Source: Pseudohongiella sp. (GTDB taxonomy: Bacteria; Pseudomonadota; Gammaproteobacteria; Pseudomonadales; Pseudohongiellaceae). Taken from it: a stretch of DNA of 64,000 bases. This document shows, piece after piece, positions 54,070 to 63,212 of the stretch. Made by a program: the position numbers and the translations under genes. A model generated the notes under the pieces. That model saw only the letters and a program-made list of their open reading frames with translations. It did not search any database and was not told where the DNA came from. Location of the stretch: NCBI RefSeq assembly GCF_011050365.1, contig NZ_DRFV01000002.1, forward strand, positions 248,001 to 312,000, given 5' to 3'. How positions within the stretch are numbered: position 1 is the stretch's first letter; each line of letters opens with the position of its first letter.

Positions 54070-54111
54070 TTGCGCTGGATCAATAAAACCCAGGCCACTA
54101 CCCCCTATACT
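54070..54111 (+). promoter_or_regulatory. Candidate class II FNR/ANR promoter for the Yip1-ccoNOQP run
   Basis: TTGCGCTGGATCAA at 54070-54083 matches 8 of 10 fixed positions of TTGAT-N4-ATCAA. TATACT at 54106-54111 is centred 32 bases downstream, exactly the spacing of an FNR box at -41.5 from a -10 hexamer. The start point is expected near 54118. Confidence 0.6.
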
Positions 54112-54259
54112 GCGGCCCGTCACACTTGGCAGCGAGACTTCAACACTTACCAATTAATGTGTTAGGGTGAAACTTCGAGATTGTAACGCCACGTTCACGT
54201 TATTGGCATTGCGGCTGTCCAACTGTGCTTTGACGTTGACCCCAACCAGCGGAAGGCCT

Positions 54260-54874
54260 ATGAGCTCAAACATCTCCAGTCTGACCCTGTTCAGATCTCT
54301 GTACCAGCCGCAGCAGGCGTTTGCCGAGCTGGCCCGAGCGGAACCCTCGTCGCTTCGTATTTTCCTGAGCTATTCTCTGTGGCTACTGCTTTTACCGCCG
54401 GTGTTCTCGCTGATCGGCGCCGCCAATTTTGGCTGGCGACTGGGCGCGGATCAACCTCTGTTCATGACCACCAACACCCTGCTGATAATCAGTGCCGGTT
54501 ATTTTGTGGCGCTGCTGTTCGGACTTTTCAGCACTGCCATCATCAGCCGCTGGATGGCAAAAACCTATGGTGCCAGTGTCTCACTGGGACGCCATATGGC
54601 GCTGATCACCATGGTCGGTCAGCCATTGGCGATAGCCAGTGCCGCGCACCTTTTCCCTGATGTACTGGTTAACGTGCTGGTTCTGATTCCCGCTACCATC
54701 TGGGGCATGTATCTGCTTTACAGCGGTATTCCTGTCGCCCTGGAGACGCCGCCCGAACGTGGCATGCTGATGGCCTCGGCGCTGATGGCGTGGCTGCTGG
54801 TGGCTGTCGTGAGCCTGCTGGGGATCAGCATGTCGCTGTGGGTGCTGGGCGTGGGCCCGCTGCTGGGCGTTTAA
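54260..54874 (+). CDS. Yip1-family integral membrane protein
   Basis: 204 residues from ATG at 54260 with GGAAGG just before. Five or six TMs and the YIP1/DUF1282 layout: an N-terminal LYQPQQAFAEL, a TM pair, then SLGRHMALITMVGQPLAIAS and a final pair. It precedes ccoN by 39 bp on the same strand, behind a probable FNR-type promoter, so it may be part of the oxidase operon. Function unknown. Confidence 0.82.
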   Translation: MSSNISSLTLFRSLYQPQQAFAELARAEPSSLRIFLSYSLWLLLLPPVFSLIGAANFGWRLGADQPLFMTTNTLLIISAGYFVALLFGLFSTAIISRWMAKTYGASVSLGRHMALITMVGQPLAIASAAHLFPDVLVNVLVLIPATIWGMYLLYSGIPVALETPPERGMLMASALMAWLLVAVVSLLGISMSLWVLGVGPLLGV

Positions 54875-54913
54875 TTCTTTAAAAGACCTGTTACCAAACG
54901 ATTTCAAAAGCAA

Positions 54914-56365
54914 ATGGAAAACCTGATGCAAGCTGTCGAGAACAAGATTTACCAGGACAAGATTGTCATCCGCCTGATCCAGTTCTCGGTGATCTGGGCA
55001 GTGATAGCGATTTCAGTCGGGGTTTATATTGCCGCCGAGCTGGTATGGCCCACCATTGATTTTGGTCAATTCTGGCTGTCATACGGACGCTTGCGCCCCG
55101 TGCACACCAATGGCGTCATCTTTGGCTTTGGGGTTTCTGCACTGATGGCCACTGGGTTTTATAGCGTGCAGCGCACCTCGCACGTGACGTTGTTCGCGCC
55201 GCGCCTGGCCTGGTTTGTGTGTTACGCCTGGCAGCTCATCGTATTGCTGGGGGCATTGTCATTGCTCGCTGGCTGGAACACCACCAAAGAGTACGCCGAG
55301 CTGGAGTGGCCCTTTGATATCGCCATTGCCATCGTCTGGATCTGTTTTGGTGTCGTGTTTTTTGGCACCATCGCCAAGCGAAAAATCAAACCCATCTATA
55401 TCTCCAACTGGTTCTATGGCGCGCTGATCATCGTTATCGCCATGCTGCACGTGGTCAACAGCCTCGCCCTGCCCGTGTCGATTGACAAGTCCTACTCCGC
55501 CTATGCCGGCGCGCAGGATGCCGTGGTGCAATGGTGGTACGGTCACAACGCGGTAGGTTTCCTGCTCACCGGCGGTTTTCTGGGCATGGTGTACTATTTT
55601 CTCCCCAAGATTGCCGGCCGTGCGATCTGGAGTTATCGCCTGTCCGTGGTCGCGTTCTGGGCCTTTGTTTACGCGTATATCTGGGCCGGCCCGCACCACC
55701 TGCACTACAACGCCATCCCCGAATGGGTACAGTCGCTGGGCGTGGTGATGAGTGTCATCCTGCTGGCACCCTCCTGGGCTACGCTGGTCAACGGCGTGAT
55801 GACCGTCAGCACAGCCTGGGAAAAACTGCGCACCGACCCCGCGCTCAAGTTTATTGTGCTGTCACTGGCATTCTACGGCCTGGCCACCTTTGAAGGGCCG
55901 ATGATGGCCATCCGCAGCGTCAACGTGGTCAGCCACTTTACCGACTGGACCATTGGTCACGTGCATTCCGGCGCGCTGGGCTGGAACGCCATGATCACCT
56001 ACGGCACCTTCTATTTCCTGGTGCCGCGTCTGGCCGGCCGCGAGCTGCACAGCACCCGCCTGGCCAACCTGCACTTCTGGCTGGCCTTCGCCGGCACCAT
56101 GTTGTACATCATAGCCATGTGGGCGGCAGGTGTATCCCAGGGTCTGTTGTGGCTGAGCATCGACAGCATCGGCGAGCTGAGCTTTGATTTCAAGGACATC
56201 ATGGCCAGCATGACCCCGTATTACCTGCTGCGGCTGATCGCCGGGCTGGTGTTTCTGCTGGGGACCGTGCTGATGGCCTACAACCTGTTCATGACATTAA
56301 AAGGCCAGCGCGCAGTCAAGGTCACGCCACCGGCGGTGGATCCAGCTTACGGAGTTAACGCATGA
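54914..56365 (+). CDS. ccoN: cbb3-type cytochrome c oxidase subunit I
   Basis: 483 residues, 12 TMs. Haem-copper oxidase subunit with binuclear centre: HTNGVIFGFGVS near residue 61, WYGHNAVGF (CuB His) ~210, the HH pair of WAGPHHLHYNAIPEW ~265, and HVHSGALGWNAM near residue 350. High-affinity terminal oxidase for low oxygen. Overlaps ccoO by 4 bp (ATGA). Confidence 0.96.
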   Translation: MENLMQAVENKIYQDKIVIRLIQFSVIWAVIAISVGVYIAAELVWPTIDFGQFWLSYGRLRPVHTNGVIFGFGVSALMATGFYSVQRTSHVTLFAPRLAWFVCYAWQLIVLLGALSLLAGWNTTKEYAELEWPFDIAIAIVWICFGVVFFGTIAKRKIKPIYISNWFYGALIIVIAMLHVVNSLALPVSIDKSYSAYAGAQDAVVQWWYGHNAVGFLLTGGFLGMVYYFLPKIAGRAIWSYRLSVVAFWAFVYAYIWAGPHHLHYNAIPEWVQSLGVVMSVILLAPSWATLVNGVMTVSTAWEKLRTDPALKFIVLSLAFYGLATFEGPMMAIRSVNVVSHFTDWTIGHVHSGALGWNAMITYGTFYFLVPRLAGRELHSTRLANLHFWLAFAGTMLYIIAMWAAGVSQGLLWLSIDSIGELSFDFKDIMASMTPYYLLRLIAGLVFLLGTVLMAYNLFMTLKGQRAVKVTPPAVDPAYGVNA

Positions 56366-57009
56366 ACGGTCTGACATTTCATCGCAAAATTGAAGAAAAC
56401 ACCGGGCTGCTGATTTTTGGCATTCTGTTTGTGTCAGCCATTGGCGGGTTGGTTCAACTGCTGCCGGTGCTGACGCAGGAGAGTCTGGAAACTGCCAGCG
56501 CCAACACCCGCCCTTACACCGCTGTGGAACTGACCGGCCGCGACATTTACATGCGCGAAAACTGCGTAGTGTGCCACTCCCAGCAGATTCGCCCGTTGAT
56601 TGCTGAAGTTGAACGCTACGGACCGTATTCGCGCGCAGGCGAGTTCGTATACGACCGGCCGTTCATGTGGGGCTCCAAACGCACCGGCCCTGACCTGCAC
56701 CGGATCGGCGGCAAGTATTCTGATGACTGGCATCGACTTCACCTACTGGACCCGCGCGCGGTGGTACCGAACAGCATCATGCCAGCCTACCCCTGGCTGG
56801 CGGAGCGCGACGCGATCGAAACCGGCAACATCACCAACAAACTGACGGTGCTGCGTCGTCTGGGTCACCCTTACACTGACGAACAAATCGCCAACGCTGA
56901 GGCTGACCTGGAAGGCCTCACCGAAATGGACGCACTCATCGTCTACCTGCAAATGCTGGGCACCGGTTTCAGCGAAGAAGACGCCGGGATGCAAGGGGGT
57001 GCACATTGA
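56362..57009 (+). CDS. ccoO: cbb3-type cytochrome c oxidase monohaem subunit II
   Basis: 215 residues: an N-terminal anchor (LLIFGILFVSAIGGLVQLLP) and a periplasmic monohaem cytochrome with CVVCH at residues 68-72. RTGPDLHRIGGKYSDDWH and SIMPAYPWL (axial Met) are family blocks. Transfers electrons to CcoN. Coupled to ccoN by ATGA. Confidence 0.96.
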   Translation: MNGLTFHRKIEENTGLLIFGILFVSAIGGLVQLLPVLTQESLETASANTRPYTAVELTGRDIYMRENCVVCHSQQIRPLIAEVERYGPYSRAGEFVYDRPFMWGSKRTGPDLHRIGGKYSDDWHRLHLLDPRAVVPNSIMPAYPWLAERDAIETGNITNKLTVLRRLGHPYTDEQIANAEADLEGLTEMDALIVYLQMLGTGFSEEDAGMQGGAH

Positions 57010-57011
57010 CC

Positions 57012-57140
57012 ATGTTCATATTTCTGGGCGACATGCTGGTCATGGGATTTATGATCGGCCTCGCCATCTGGCTCGGTAGCCGGGGTACCAAAGAGTCCCT
57101 GGACCGCGCTTCACGTATACCTTTGGAAGACGAGGACTGA
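57012..57140 (+). CDS. ccoQ: cbb3-type oxidase small subunit IV
   Basis: 42 residues between ccoO and ccoP. One TM (MLVMGFMIGLAIWLGS), then RGTKESLDRASR and an acidic tail. Size, topology and position match CcoQ, which stabilises the oxidase. It starts two bases after ccoO and ends one base before ccoP. Confidence 0.9.
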   Translation: MFIFLGDMLVMGFMIGLAIWLGSRGTKESLDRASRIPLEDED

Positions 57141-57141
57141 T

Positions 57142-58020
57142 ATGGCTATGTTGCCTTCAGGTTTTTGGGCCGGCTGGATTGTCGTTGTGACTCTGGTGTC
57201 ACTCGGCGCTGTATTGTGGCTGGTGTGGAGTATTTATTTTGGCCGCGACCAGCAGGAAGAGTCCGAGGTCGAACCGGTCTGGGACGAAACCCTGGCAGAA
57301 GGGCATAATCCGCCACCGCTATGGTGGTTCTGGCTGCTGTTCGGCTCAATGATTTTCTCGCTGATCTATCTGATCTTTTTCCCGGGGCTGGGCTCCAACC
57401 CCGGGTTGCTGAACTGGTCGCAGGGACAACAGGTCGCCAGCAGCCAGGAGAATTTTGAAGAAAGTTTTGCTGCCGCTCGCATGGCGGTGGTCGACATGGA
57501 TCTGGCAGAGATCCAGGGCGATTCCAACCTCATGGATACCGCCGGCCGCATATACCAACGCGAATGCGCGGTGTGTCACGGACCTGAGGGTCGCGGACAG
57601 GCCAACCTGTTCCCCAACCTGCAGGATACCGTGTGGCAATGGGGAGGCTCGCCGGAACAGATTGAACAGACCTTGCGTGGCGGCCGCAACGCCAACATGA
57701 TTGCCTGGCAGAGCATCCTTAGCGCCGAAATCATTGATGATGTCGCCGGGTATGTGATGACGCTGCACGAAGGCGGCGACGAAACTCATCCGGGCAAAGC
57801 CATGTACGAACAAAACTGTGCGGCCTGTCACGGTGTTGATGGCGCCGGCAATCCGATGCTGGGTGCATCACGACTGTCAGATGATATCTGGCTGTATGGG
57901 GGCGATCTCGACACCATCCGCGAAACCCTGCTTTATGGCCGCACCGGCCAGATGCCAGCTTTTGGCGAGCGTCTGGATGATTTCCAGATCAAGTTGCTGG
58001 TGGCTTTCCTGGCGCGCTGA
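57142..58020 (+). CDS. ccoP: cbb3-type cytochrome c oxidase dihaem subunit III
   Basis: 292 residues: two N-terminal TMs (residues ~5-25 and ~55-75) followed by two class I cytochrome c domains, CAVCH at 142-146 and CAACH at 226-230, with likely axial Met residues downstream (QMPAFGERL in the second). Donor side of the oxidase. Neither ccoGHIS nor fnr follows, so the maturation genes lie elsewhere. Confidence 0.95.
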   Translation: MAMLPSGFWAGWIVVVTLVSLGAVLWLVWSIYFGRDQQEESEVEPVWDETLAEGHNPPPLWWFWLLFGSMIFSLIYLIFFPGLGSNPGLLNWSQGQQVASSQENFEESFAAARMAVVDMDLAEIQGDSNLMDTAGRIYQRECAVCHGPEGRGQANLFPNLQDTVWQWGGSPEQIEQTLRGGRNANMIAWQSILSAEIIDDVAGYVMTLHEGGDETHPGKAMYEQNCAACHGVDGAGNPMLGASRLSDDIWLYGGDLDTIRETLLYGRTGQMPAFGERLDDFQIKLLVAFLAR

Positions 58021-58050
58021 GGTTTCGATTTCCTGAGACCGCACCAGGCA

Positions 58051-58314
58051 TCAACGCAGAAATTTTTGTACATACCAACAGCTGGCCTGAATCTGCAGGT
58101 TCTGCGCTTTGGCCCATGACAGACCGCGGCGCACCAGGGCTTCGGCAATGCCCTGGCCACGCAGTTGTTCCGGCACGTAGGTGCGGGTGAAGTCTACACC
58201 CGGGTTGCCAGCGTCCGCTACAAGCAAACGGTATTGCAGAATGGACTCCTTGCCGTCGGTATGGACCGTAAAACAGTGACGTTGCGGGTGATGTTCGATC
58301 CGGTTTGCAGGCAT
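58051..58314 (-). CDS. Small GNAT (YjdJ/NATD1-like) acetyltransferase
   Basis: 87 residues of the minimal GNAT family: ILQYRLLVADAGNPGVDFTRTYVPEQLRGQGIAEALVR, the last part being the acetyl-CoA loop, and an aromatic ASCWYVQKFLR end. Cytoplasmic; substrate unknown. Convergent with ccoP at a 30-bp gap. Confidence 0.88.
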   Translation of the reverse strand: MPANRIEHHPQRHCFTVHTDGKESILQYRLLVADAGNPGVDFTRTYVPEQLRGQGIAEALVRRGLSWAKAQNLQIQASCWYVQKFLR

Positions 58315-58427
58315 AGGCTAATACCCTTACTTGGTAACAACAATGACCAGCTCAATCAATTGAGTGGTATAGAGGAGTGTCACAGCAACGCCTGGGTCGT
58401 GGCAGGCACAGCCTCGCGCGGATGCTT

Positions 58428-58694
58428 TCATCTAAGCTGGCTGTCTTTGCTGCCGCGCCGATTAATGCCCGACGCCCCTGATTCATCTTCTTCAAGTTCG
58501 CTCTGGCAGCTGATGCATAATTGCACACCGGGCATGGCCTTACGCCGCGCCTCGGGAATTTTTTTACCGCACTCCTCGCAGACCCTGGCACTTTCACCAA
58601 CGGCCAGCCCCTGACGGGCACGCTCCACAGCTTCTTCAACACTGGCGTCAATCTGATCCTGTACGGCACCGTCTTTCGACCAACCACCTGCCAT
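58428..58694 (-). CDS. ybiI: DksA/TraR-type zinc-finger protein (YbiI-like)
   Basis: 88 residues from ATG 58694, with GGGAG six bases before. Matches YbiI: GWSKDGAVQDQIDASVEEAV at the start and a C4 finger CEECGKKIPEARRKAMPGVQLCISC. A small DksA-like protein that may bind RNA polymerase; no acidic coiled-coil tip of DksA. A longer frame begins five codons upstream. Confidence 0.93.
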   Translation of the reverse strand: MAGGWSKDGAVQDQIDASVEEAVERARQGLAVGESARVCEECGKKIPEARRKAMPGVQLCISCQSELEEDESGASGINRRGSKDSQLR

Positions 58695-58767
58695 GATTTT
58701 CTCCCACACAACTCTGTGTCAACAGTAGACCGTCTCAGGTACGGTTTAGTTTCCGCGTCAGTTGGCG

Positions 58768-59532
58768 TTACTTGCGCCGGTTGGCACTGACCAGCCGGGC
58801 ATACACATCGCCACTGCCTTCACGCACTTGCCCAAGATGCTGGTTCATATCTTCCGCGGACAACCACTGTTCAAACTGCAAGCGGTGCGTTTCACCGGGT
58901 GCCAGGTTGTACTGGTATTCGCCCAGCTCCTGCAATCGCTTGATGCAGCCCAGCGCAACTGCAATGGCTGCCGGGATGTATTCGAAGGACAGCGCTGCCA
59001 GTGGCCGCGACAGACCTTGCAGCACAGCCAGTTCAAAGCCCTCAACGTCGATCTTGCAGAAAGCCGGCTCACCCCAGGTGGCGATGAGTGCATCCAGTGT
59101 CGTCACCGGCACGGTAACCTGTCGGTCCCACTGCACCTTCTGGAATGATGCATCTTTTTTGACGTGTGTTATCCAGTCCTGTGACATGGTCGTCACAGTG
59201 GGCGTGCGCGTACTGATGTGCAGTGTGGCTTCGCCGGGCTCTGCACCGACGGCTTGCTCAAGCAAGGTGATGGCAGTATCCGCGCCGTATCGACGCCGCA
59301 GGGCCTGCATCAACAAAGGCTGCGGCTCCAGCGCCACGACGCGCGCTCCCAGGGTCCGCCAGGCCATAAGGCGATTACCAACGTGTGCGCCAATCTCAAA
59401 GCACAGGTCATCGCGCTGAATAAACTGACCATACAGACGACGCATGCGCGCTTGCCGGCCGGGGATACCGTAATACATCAGCAGAGATCGCCAGAGTCCG
59501 AATCGTTCCCGCCAGGTTGTTTGTGCTGTCAT
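58768..59532 (-). CDS. FkbM-family SAM-dependent methyltransferase
   Basis: 254 residues. FEIGAHVGNRLMAWRTLGA is the SAM-binding motif I, ARVVALEPQP the following strand, and FCKIDVEGFELAVLQGL the FkbM signature. O-methylates sugars or similar. Its start overlaps the sulfatase-fold gene by 4 bp (ATGA). Acceptor unknown. Confidence 0.9.
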   Translation of the reverse strand: MTAQTTWRERFGLWRSLLMYYGIPGRQARMRRLYGQFIQRDDLCFEIGAHVGNRLMAWRTLGARVVALEPQPLLMQALRRRYGADTAITLLEQAVGAEPGEATLHISTRTPTVTTMSQDWITHVKKDASFQKVQWDRQVTVPVTTLDALIATWGEPAFCKIDVEGFELAVLQGLSRPLAALSFEYIPAAIAVALGCIKRLQELGEYQYNLAPGETHRLQFEQWLSAEDMNQHLGQVREGSGDVYARLVSANRRK

Positions 59533-61157
59533 TTTAACTCCTGTTGCCGGGAGGCGGAGAAGGCGTCAACAAAACGGTCGCGCAACCGGTCCATACGCCA
59601 CACCGGTGCGTTGCCATCCGGCAGCAATCCCGGCTGCCATTGCCAGTCTTTGATCGCCTCAATGACCGCGGGGTCATGGGCAATCAAATGCACGGGCACC
59701 TGCTTGTCATCGCTGTCGCCAGTGATAAACGGTGCTGCCGGGTGGTCTCCCAGCACCATGATGACCAGATCCTCATCGCCATATTCCTGCACGTAGGACA
59801 CCAGGGTCTGCAACATATATTCAATCGATTGCCGGTAGTGATCACGAATGCTGTCGACCTCGGCCCAGACCTCTTCCGGGCTGAGTCCGGCCTGCGCCTG
59901 GGCATTAAAGACCTGTCCATCACCGATTTCATCCCAGGGTAGCAACCTGGCTACCGGTGTCCAGGGGGCATGCGAGGATATCAGCGCCAGTTCGGCCATC
60001 ACCGGGCGTCGGATGCCTTCACCGCGTTCAAGCCCGTGCAGCGCTGACCAGACATATTGATCCGGCATGGTCACCCAGTTAAAGGGCAGCCCCTGGTAAC
60101 CAAAATTGTTGGCGTGATAAATCTGATCATAACCATAGTAGTTGCCTTCCGGCCATGCCATGCTGATCGCCGGCATCGCCGCCACCGTGCGCCAGCCGGC
60201 ATCACGGAATAGCCGGTTAAGCGTGGCACGCCGGCTGATAACCAGGCTTTCATAGCGCGTCTCACTGTCAATCCAGGCACCCGACAAAGCCGATGCGTGT
60301 GCCAGCCAGCTTAGCCCACCCACCGTGGGTGATGTCAAAAATGCGCTGCGCATGTGGACACCATCGGCCTCCAGTGTTGACTGCGCCTGCAGCAGAGTCG
60401 CCCGTATTGAGTCGGCAAAGGGCTCACGCTCCAGCAGTGCCCGACCATAAGACTCAGCGAACACAATAAACACATCCTTACCCTGCAAGCGGTCAAACAG
60501 GCCAGCGCCGGAACGGTCAGCCCATTCGTCTTCATTCACGATTGCGGCAAACTCGCGTATGTCGCGAACGCTGTAAATCGTGTCCTGCCCGTGCAACACC
60601 AACTGATCCCAGGCAAAGGTGCCAGTGCGCCGCCACCCCGAACTGTCGAGAATCAGTCCGACCAACAGCAGTGCCAGCAGCGCACCACCAGACAGACGCG
60701 GTGCGGACCGCAACGCATGTTGTATGCGGCGCAGCATGACATAAGCCAGCCAGCACAACAGGCCGGCTGCCACCGCCATCATAAAGCCAACTGCCAACGC
60801 CGCAAAATCACCCAGCACACCGGTCAACAGGCGACTGCCGTCCGCCAGCAGGTGACTGTCAAACACCAGATTAAAGGGACGCGCAAAAATCTCATGGGTC
60901 ACCAGATCCGCGCCCCGCAACAAAATGCCCAGACCAAGCAGCAGAGTCAGCAACCACCGACAGACATCGCCGGCACGTCCCGGGACCAGCAGCAACAACC
61001 CGATCATCATGAATTCCAATGGCAGGAAAATGAAGGCAGGCGGATTGATCCAGGCCAGGCGGTTGGGCAGGGTTAATGCGACAAACAGCCCGATGAAAGC
61101 AATCATGGTCAGGAAGAAGCGGAGGTCGGGGCGATAACGCAAATTGGGGTCCATCAT
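59529..61157 (-). CDS. Membrane-anchored sulfatase/alkaline-phosphatase-fold transferase
   Basis: 542 residues. Five TM segments within residues 1-185 and a periplasmic alkaline-phosphatase-superfamily domain from ~225. VFAESYGRALL offers a Ser nucleophile, and VLGDHPAAPFI the metal-binding Asp-His pair. The layout is like LTA-synthase/EptA-type phosphoglycerol or phosphoethanolamine transferases. A start at the second ATG (61154) is equally possible. Coupled to the FkbM gene by ATGA. Confidence 0.85.
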   Translation of the reverse strand: MMDPNLRYRPDLRFFLTMIAFIGLFVALTLPNRLAWINPPAFIFLPLEFMMIGLLLLVPGRAGDVCRWLLTLLLGLGILLRGADLVTHEIFARPFNLVFDSHLLADGSRLLTGVLGDFAALAVGFMMAVAAGLLCWLAYVMLRRIQHALRSAPRLSGGALLALLLVGLILDSSGWRRTGTFAWDQLVLHGQDTIYSVRDIREFAAIVNEDEWADRSGAGLFDRLQGKDVFIVFAESYGRALLEREPFADSIRATLLQAQSTLEADGVHMRSAFLTSPTVGGLSWLAHASALSGAWIDSETRYESLVISRRATLNRLFRDAGWRTVAAMPAISMAWPEGNYYGYDQIYHANNFGYQGLPFNWVTMPDQYVWSALHGLERGEGIRRPVMAELALISSHAPWTPVARLLPWDEIGDGQVFNAQAQAGLSPEEVWAEVDSIRDHYRQSIEYMLQTLVSYVQEYGDEDLVIMVLGDHPAAPFITGDSDDKQVPVHLIAHDPAVIEAIKDWQWQPGLLPDGNAPVWRMDRLRDRFVDAFSASRQQELK

Positions 61158-61475
61158 AGGGAAAGCTTAGAATGAGAATACGCAGTGTAACCCATGATGG
61201 ACCATGCTGGTGCCGCTATCAGGCCGGCAAAAGCATATTGGCAGTGACTGGCGTGGTTATTGCTGCCGCAGTCGATACGTCCCGGTCAACGTCTCAGCCA
61301 GCAGATTTTTGGTCAGTATCTCGGTATACTCGTTAATCTGTATTACCTCATTGCTATTGGCGTTTGCGGCGCCGCCGGATTATCGGCGGCAGCAGCGCAA
61401 GGCCGATTTTGGCCCGATTGCTCATCTTCGGCGCCAATACTGTTTCGTATACCGTTTCTCCCAAGGATCAGATTT
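61158..61475. promoter_or_regulatory. Intergenic region before the sugar dehydrogenase gene
   Basis: 318 bp with no supported gene. TATACT at 61325-61330 is a possible -10 without a clear -35. A perfect GC-rich inverted repeat, GCCGCCG-GATTAT-CGGCGGC, lies at 61371-61390 in the presumed leader. Confidence 0.35.
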
Positions 61476-62663
61476 ATGCCCCGAAGCCTCATCGCCTTTA
61501 TTACCGCACTCGCACTTCATGCCGGCATGGCAGCGCCTGTTTACGCCCAGGGCCGGCCAGTGCCCTACCCGCTGCCCGAAGCGCCGGTGGTGCTGGAGAC
61601 GATCAATGCGCGTATCAACGTATCCGTAGTAGCCGAGGGCATACCGCGTCCGTTTGGGTTTGCGGTACTGCCCGATGGCGACATCCTGGTCACCGACCGC
61701 TACACGCCGGCACTTCGGGTCATCCGCGACGATATGCTTGACCCCGAGCCACTGCAAGGGTTGCCGGCAATTCGTACCGGCTTTCATTCCGGGCTGCTGG
61801 ACGTTGAAGCGCACCCGGATTATACAAACAACCAACTGATCTATCTGACCTACCACACCGCGCTGGAAACCGACGGTGAATACGCCATAACGCTGGGTCG
61901 GGCCCGTTATGACGGCAGTGACACGCTGGCGGATTTTGAGCAGCTTTTCATCGGCACGCCGATGACCATCTCGGGTGGTTCACGCATGGTGTTTGCGCCC
62001 GATGGCAAACTGTTTGTGACTGTCGGTGGCGCCATGGACAGACGCCCGCTGGCGCAGGATCTCGCGCGACTGGAGGGCAAAGTGCTGCGACTGAATGCTG
62101 ACGGCAGCATCCCTGCTGACAACCCGTTTGTCGGCCAGGCCGATGTGCACCCGGCAATCTACTCCTACGGCCACCGCGACCAGTACGCCGTGGCAATACA
62201 TCCGGAGACAGGTGAACTGTTTCACGCCGAACTCGGCCCACTGGGCGGCGACAAGCTCAACGTCATCAAGGCTGGCGGCAACTACGGCTGGCCTTTGTAC
62301 GGTTATGGTAGCTACAACGACGGTGAGCCCATGGAAAAACTGCCACGGGAAGGATTCGAATCAGCGCTGTTGATCTGGCAACCCGGCATTGTGCCCTCCG
62401 GCCTGATGTTTTACAGCGGCGATGCTTTTCCCCAATGGCAGGGCAACCTGTTTGCCGGCAGCATTCAGCGCGGACGCCTGCCCGGTAGCGGCGGTCTGGA
62501 GCGCCTGGTGTTCAACGAAAACATGTGGGAACTGCAGCGCGAAACCCTGGTGACAGAACTGCATCAGCGAATCCGGGATGTTGCCCAGGGACCGGACGGA
62601 TTTATTTATCTGTTGACTGAAGAAGACAACGGCGCGGTACTTAAACTGCAACCAGCCCAATAG
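61476..62663 (+). CDS. PQQ-dependent sugar dehydrogenase (GSDH family)
   Basis: 395 residues with a signal peptide ending AAPVYAQ. Six-bladed propeller: VVAEGIPRPFGFAVLPDGDILVTD, the conserved SRMVFAPDGKLFVTVG and YSYGHRDQYAVAIHP blocks are typical of soluble aldose sugar dehydrogenases. Family members often have HRN where this has HRD. ATG 61476 has AAGGA eight bases before it. Periplasmic; no PQQ-synthesis genes in the window. Confidence 0.9.
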   Translation: MPRSLIAFITALALHAGMAAPVYAQGRPVPYPLPEAPVVLETINARINVSVVAEGIPRPFGFAVLPDGDILVTDRYTPALRVIRDDMLDPEPLQGLPAIRTGFHSGLLDVEAHPDYTNNQLIYLTYHTALETDGEYAITLGRARYDGSDTLADFEQLFIGTPMTISGGSRMVFAPDGKLFVTVGGAMDRRPLAQDLARLEGKVLRLNADGSIPADNPFVGQADVHPAIYSYGHRDQYAVAIHPETGELFHAELGPLGGDKLNVIKAGGNYGWPLYGYGSYNDGEPMEKLPREGFESALLIWQPGIVPSGLMFYSGDAFPQWQGNLFAGSIQRGRLPGSGGLERLVFNENMWELQRETLVTELHQRIRDVAQGPDGFIYLLTEEDNGAVLKLQPAQ

Positions 62664-62709
62664 TCACTATTACCTGGGTCCGCCGCGAGTACCCATTCGG
62701 AGAATACAC

Positions 62710-63105
62710 ATGCAACATGCTAATAATAAATTCAGAATAGCGGCCTGGATACTCGTCGCGCCGGCAACCCTGTTTCTGCTGATGGCGGGAAGCACAAAGA
62801 TGCTGGGCGCCAACCCACTGGCCAGCCTTGACGCCATGGCGCCGTGGGTTTTCTGGATTGGCCTTGGCGAAGTAACTGCGGCGATTCTATACGCCGTGCC
62901 AAGAACGTCGATAATCGGGGCGCTGTTCCTGAGCGCACACCTGGGCGGTGCCATCCTCTTTCATATTATAAGAGGGGAGAATTTTATCGGCCCTGTGCTG
63001 ACCAGTTTCTGGTTTCAATCACTGCTGCTCGCCAGCGTTTGGGCAGTGGTGTTCCTGCGTTATCCGGCGATCATTTCGAACTTCAAGGACCAGGAAAAAG
63101 ACTAA
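62710..63105 (+). CDS. DoxX-like small membrane protein
   Basis: 131 residues, four TMs; LLMAGSTKMLGANPL and WIGLGEVTAAILYAVPRTSIIGALFLSAHLGGAI are the DoxX-like pattern. Follows the sugar dehydrogenase by 46 bp. Function not defined. Confidence 0.82.
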   Translation: MQHANNKFRIAAWILVAPATLFLLMAGSTKMLGANPLASLDAMAPWVFWIGLGEVTAAILYAVPRTSIIGALFLSAHLGGAILFHIIRGENFIGPVLTSFWFQSLLLASVWAVVFLRYPAIISNFKDQEKD

Positions 63106-63212
63106 CAAACAATACCTGCCGTCATTGCCGCCACCTTCATCGCCACGGAAGAACCTGTGTCCTCATGGATCCGTTTTCCCGTAGCCGTGTCAGGTGGCGT
63201 ACGCAGCATCAT

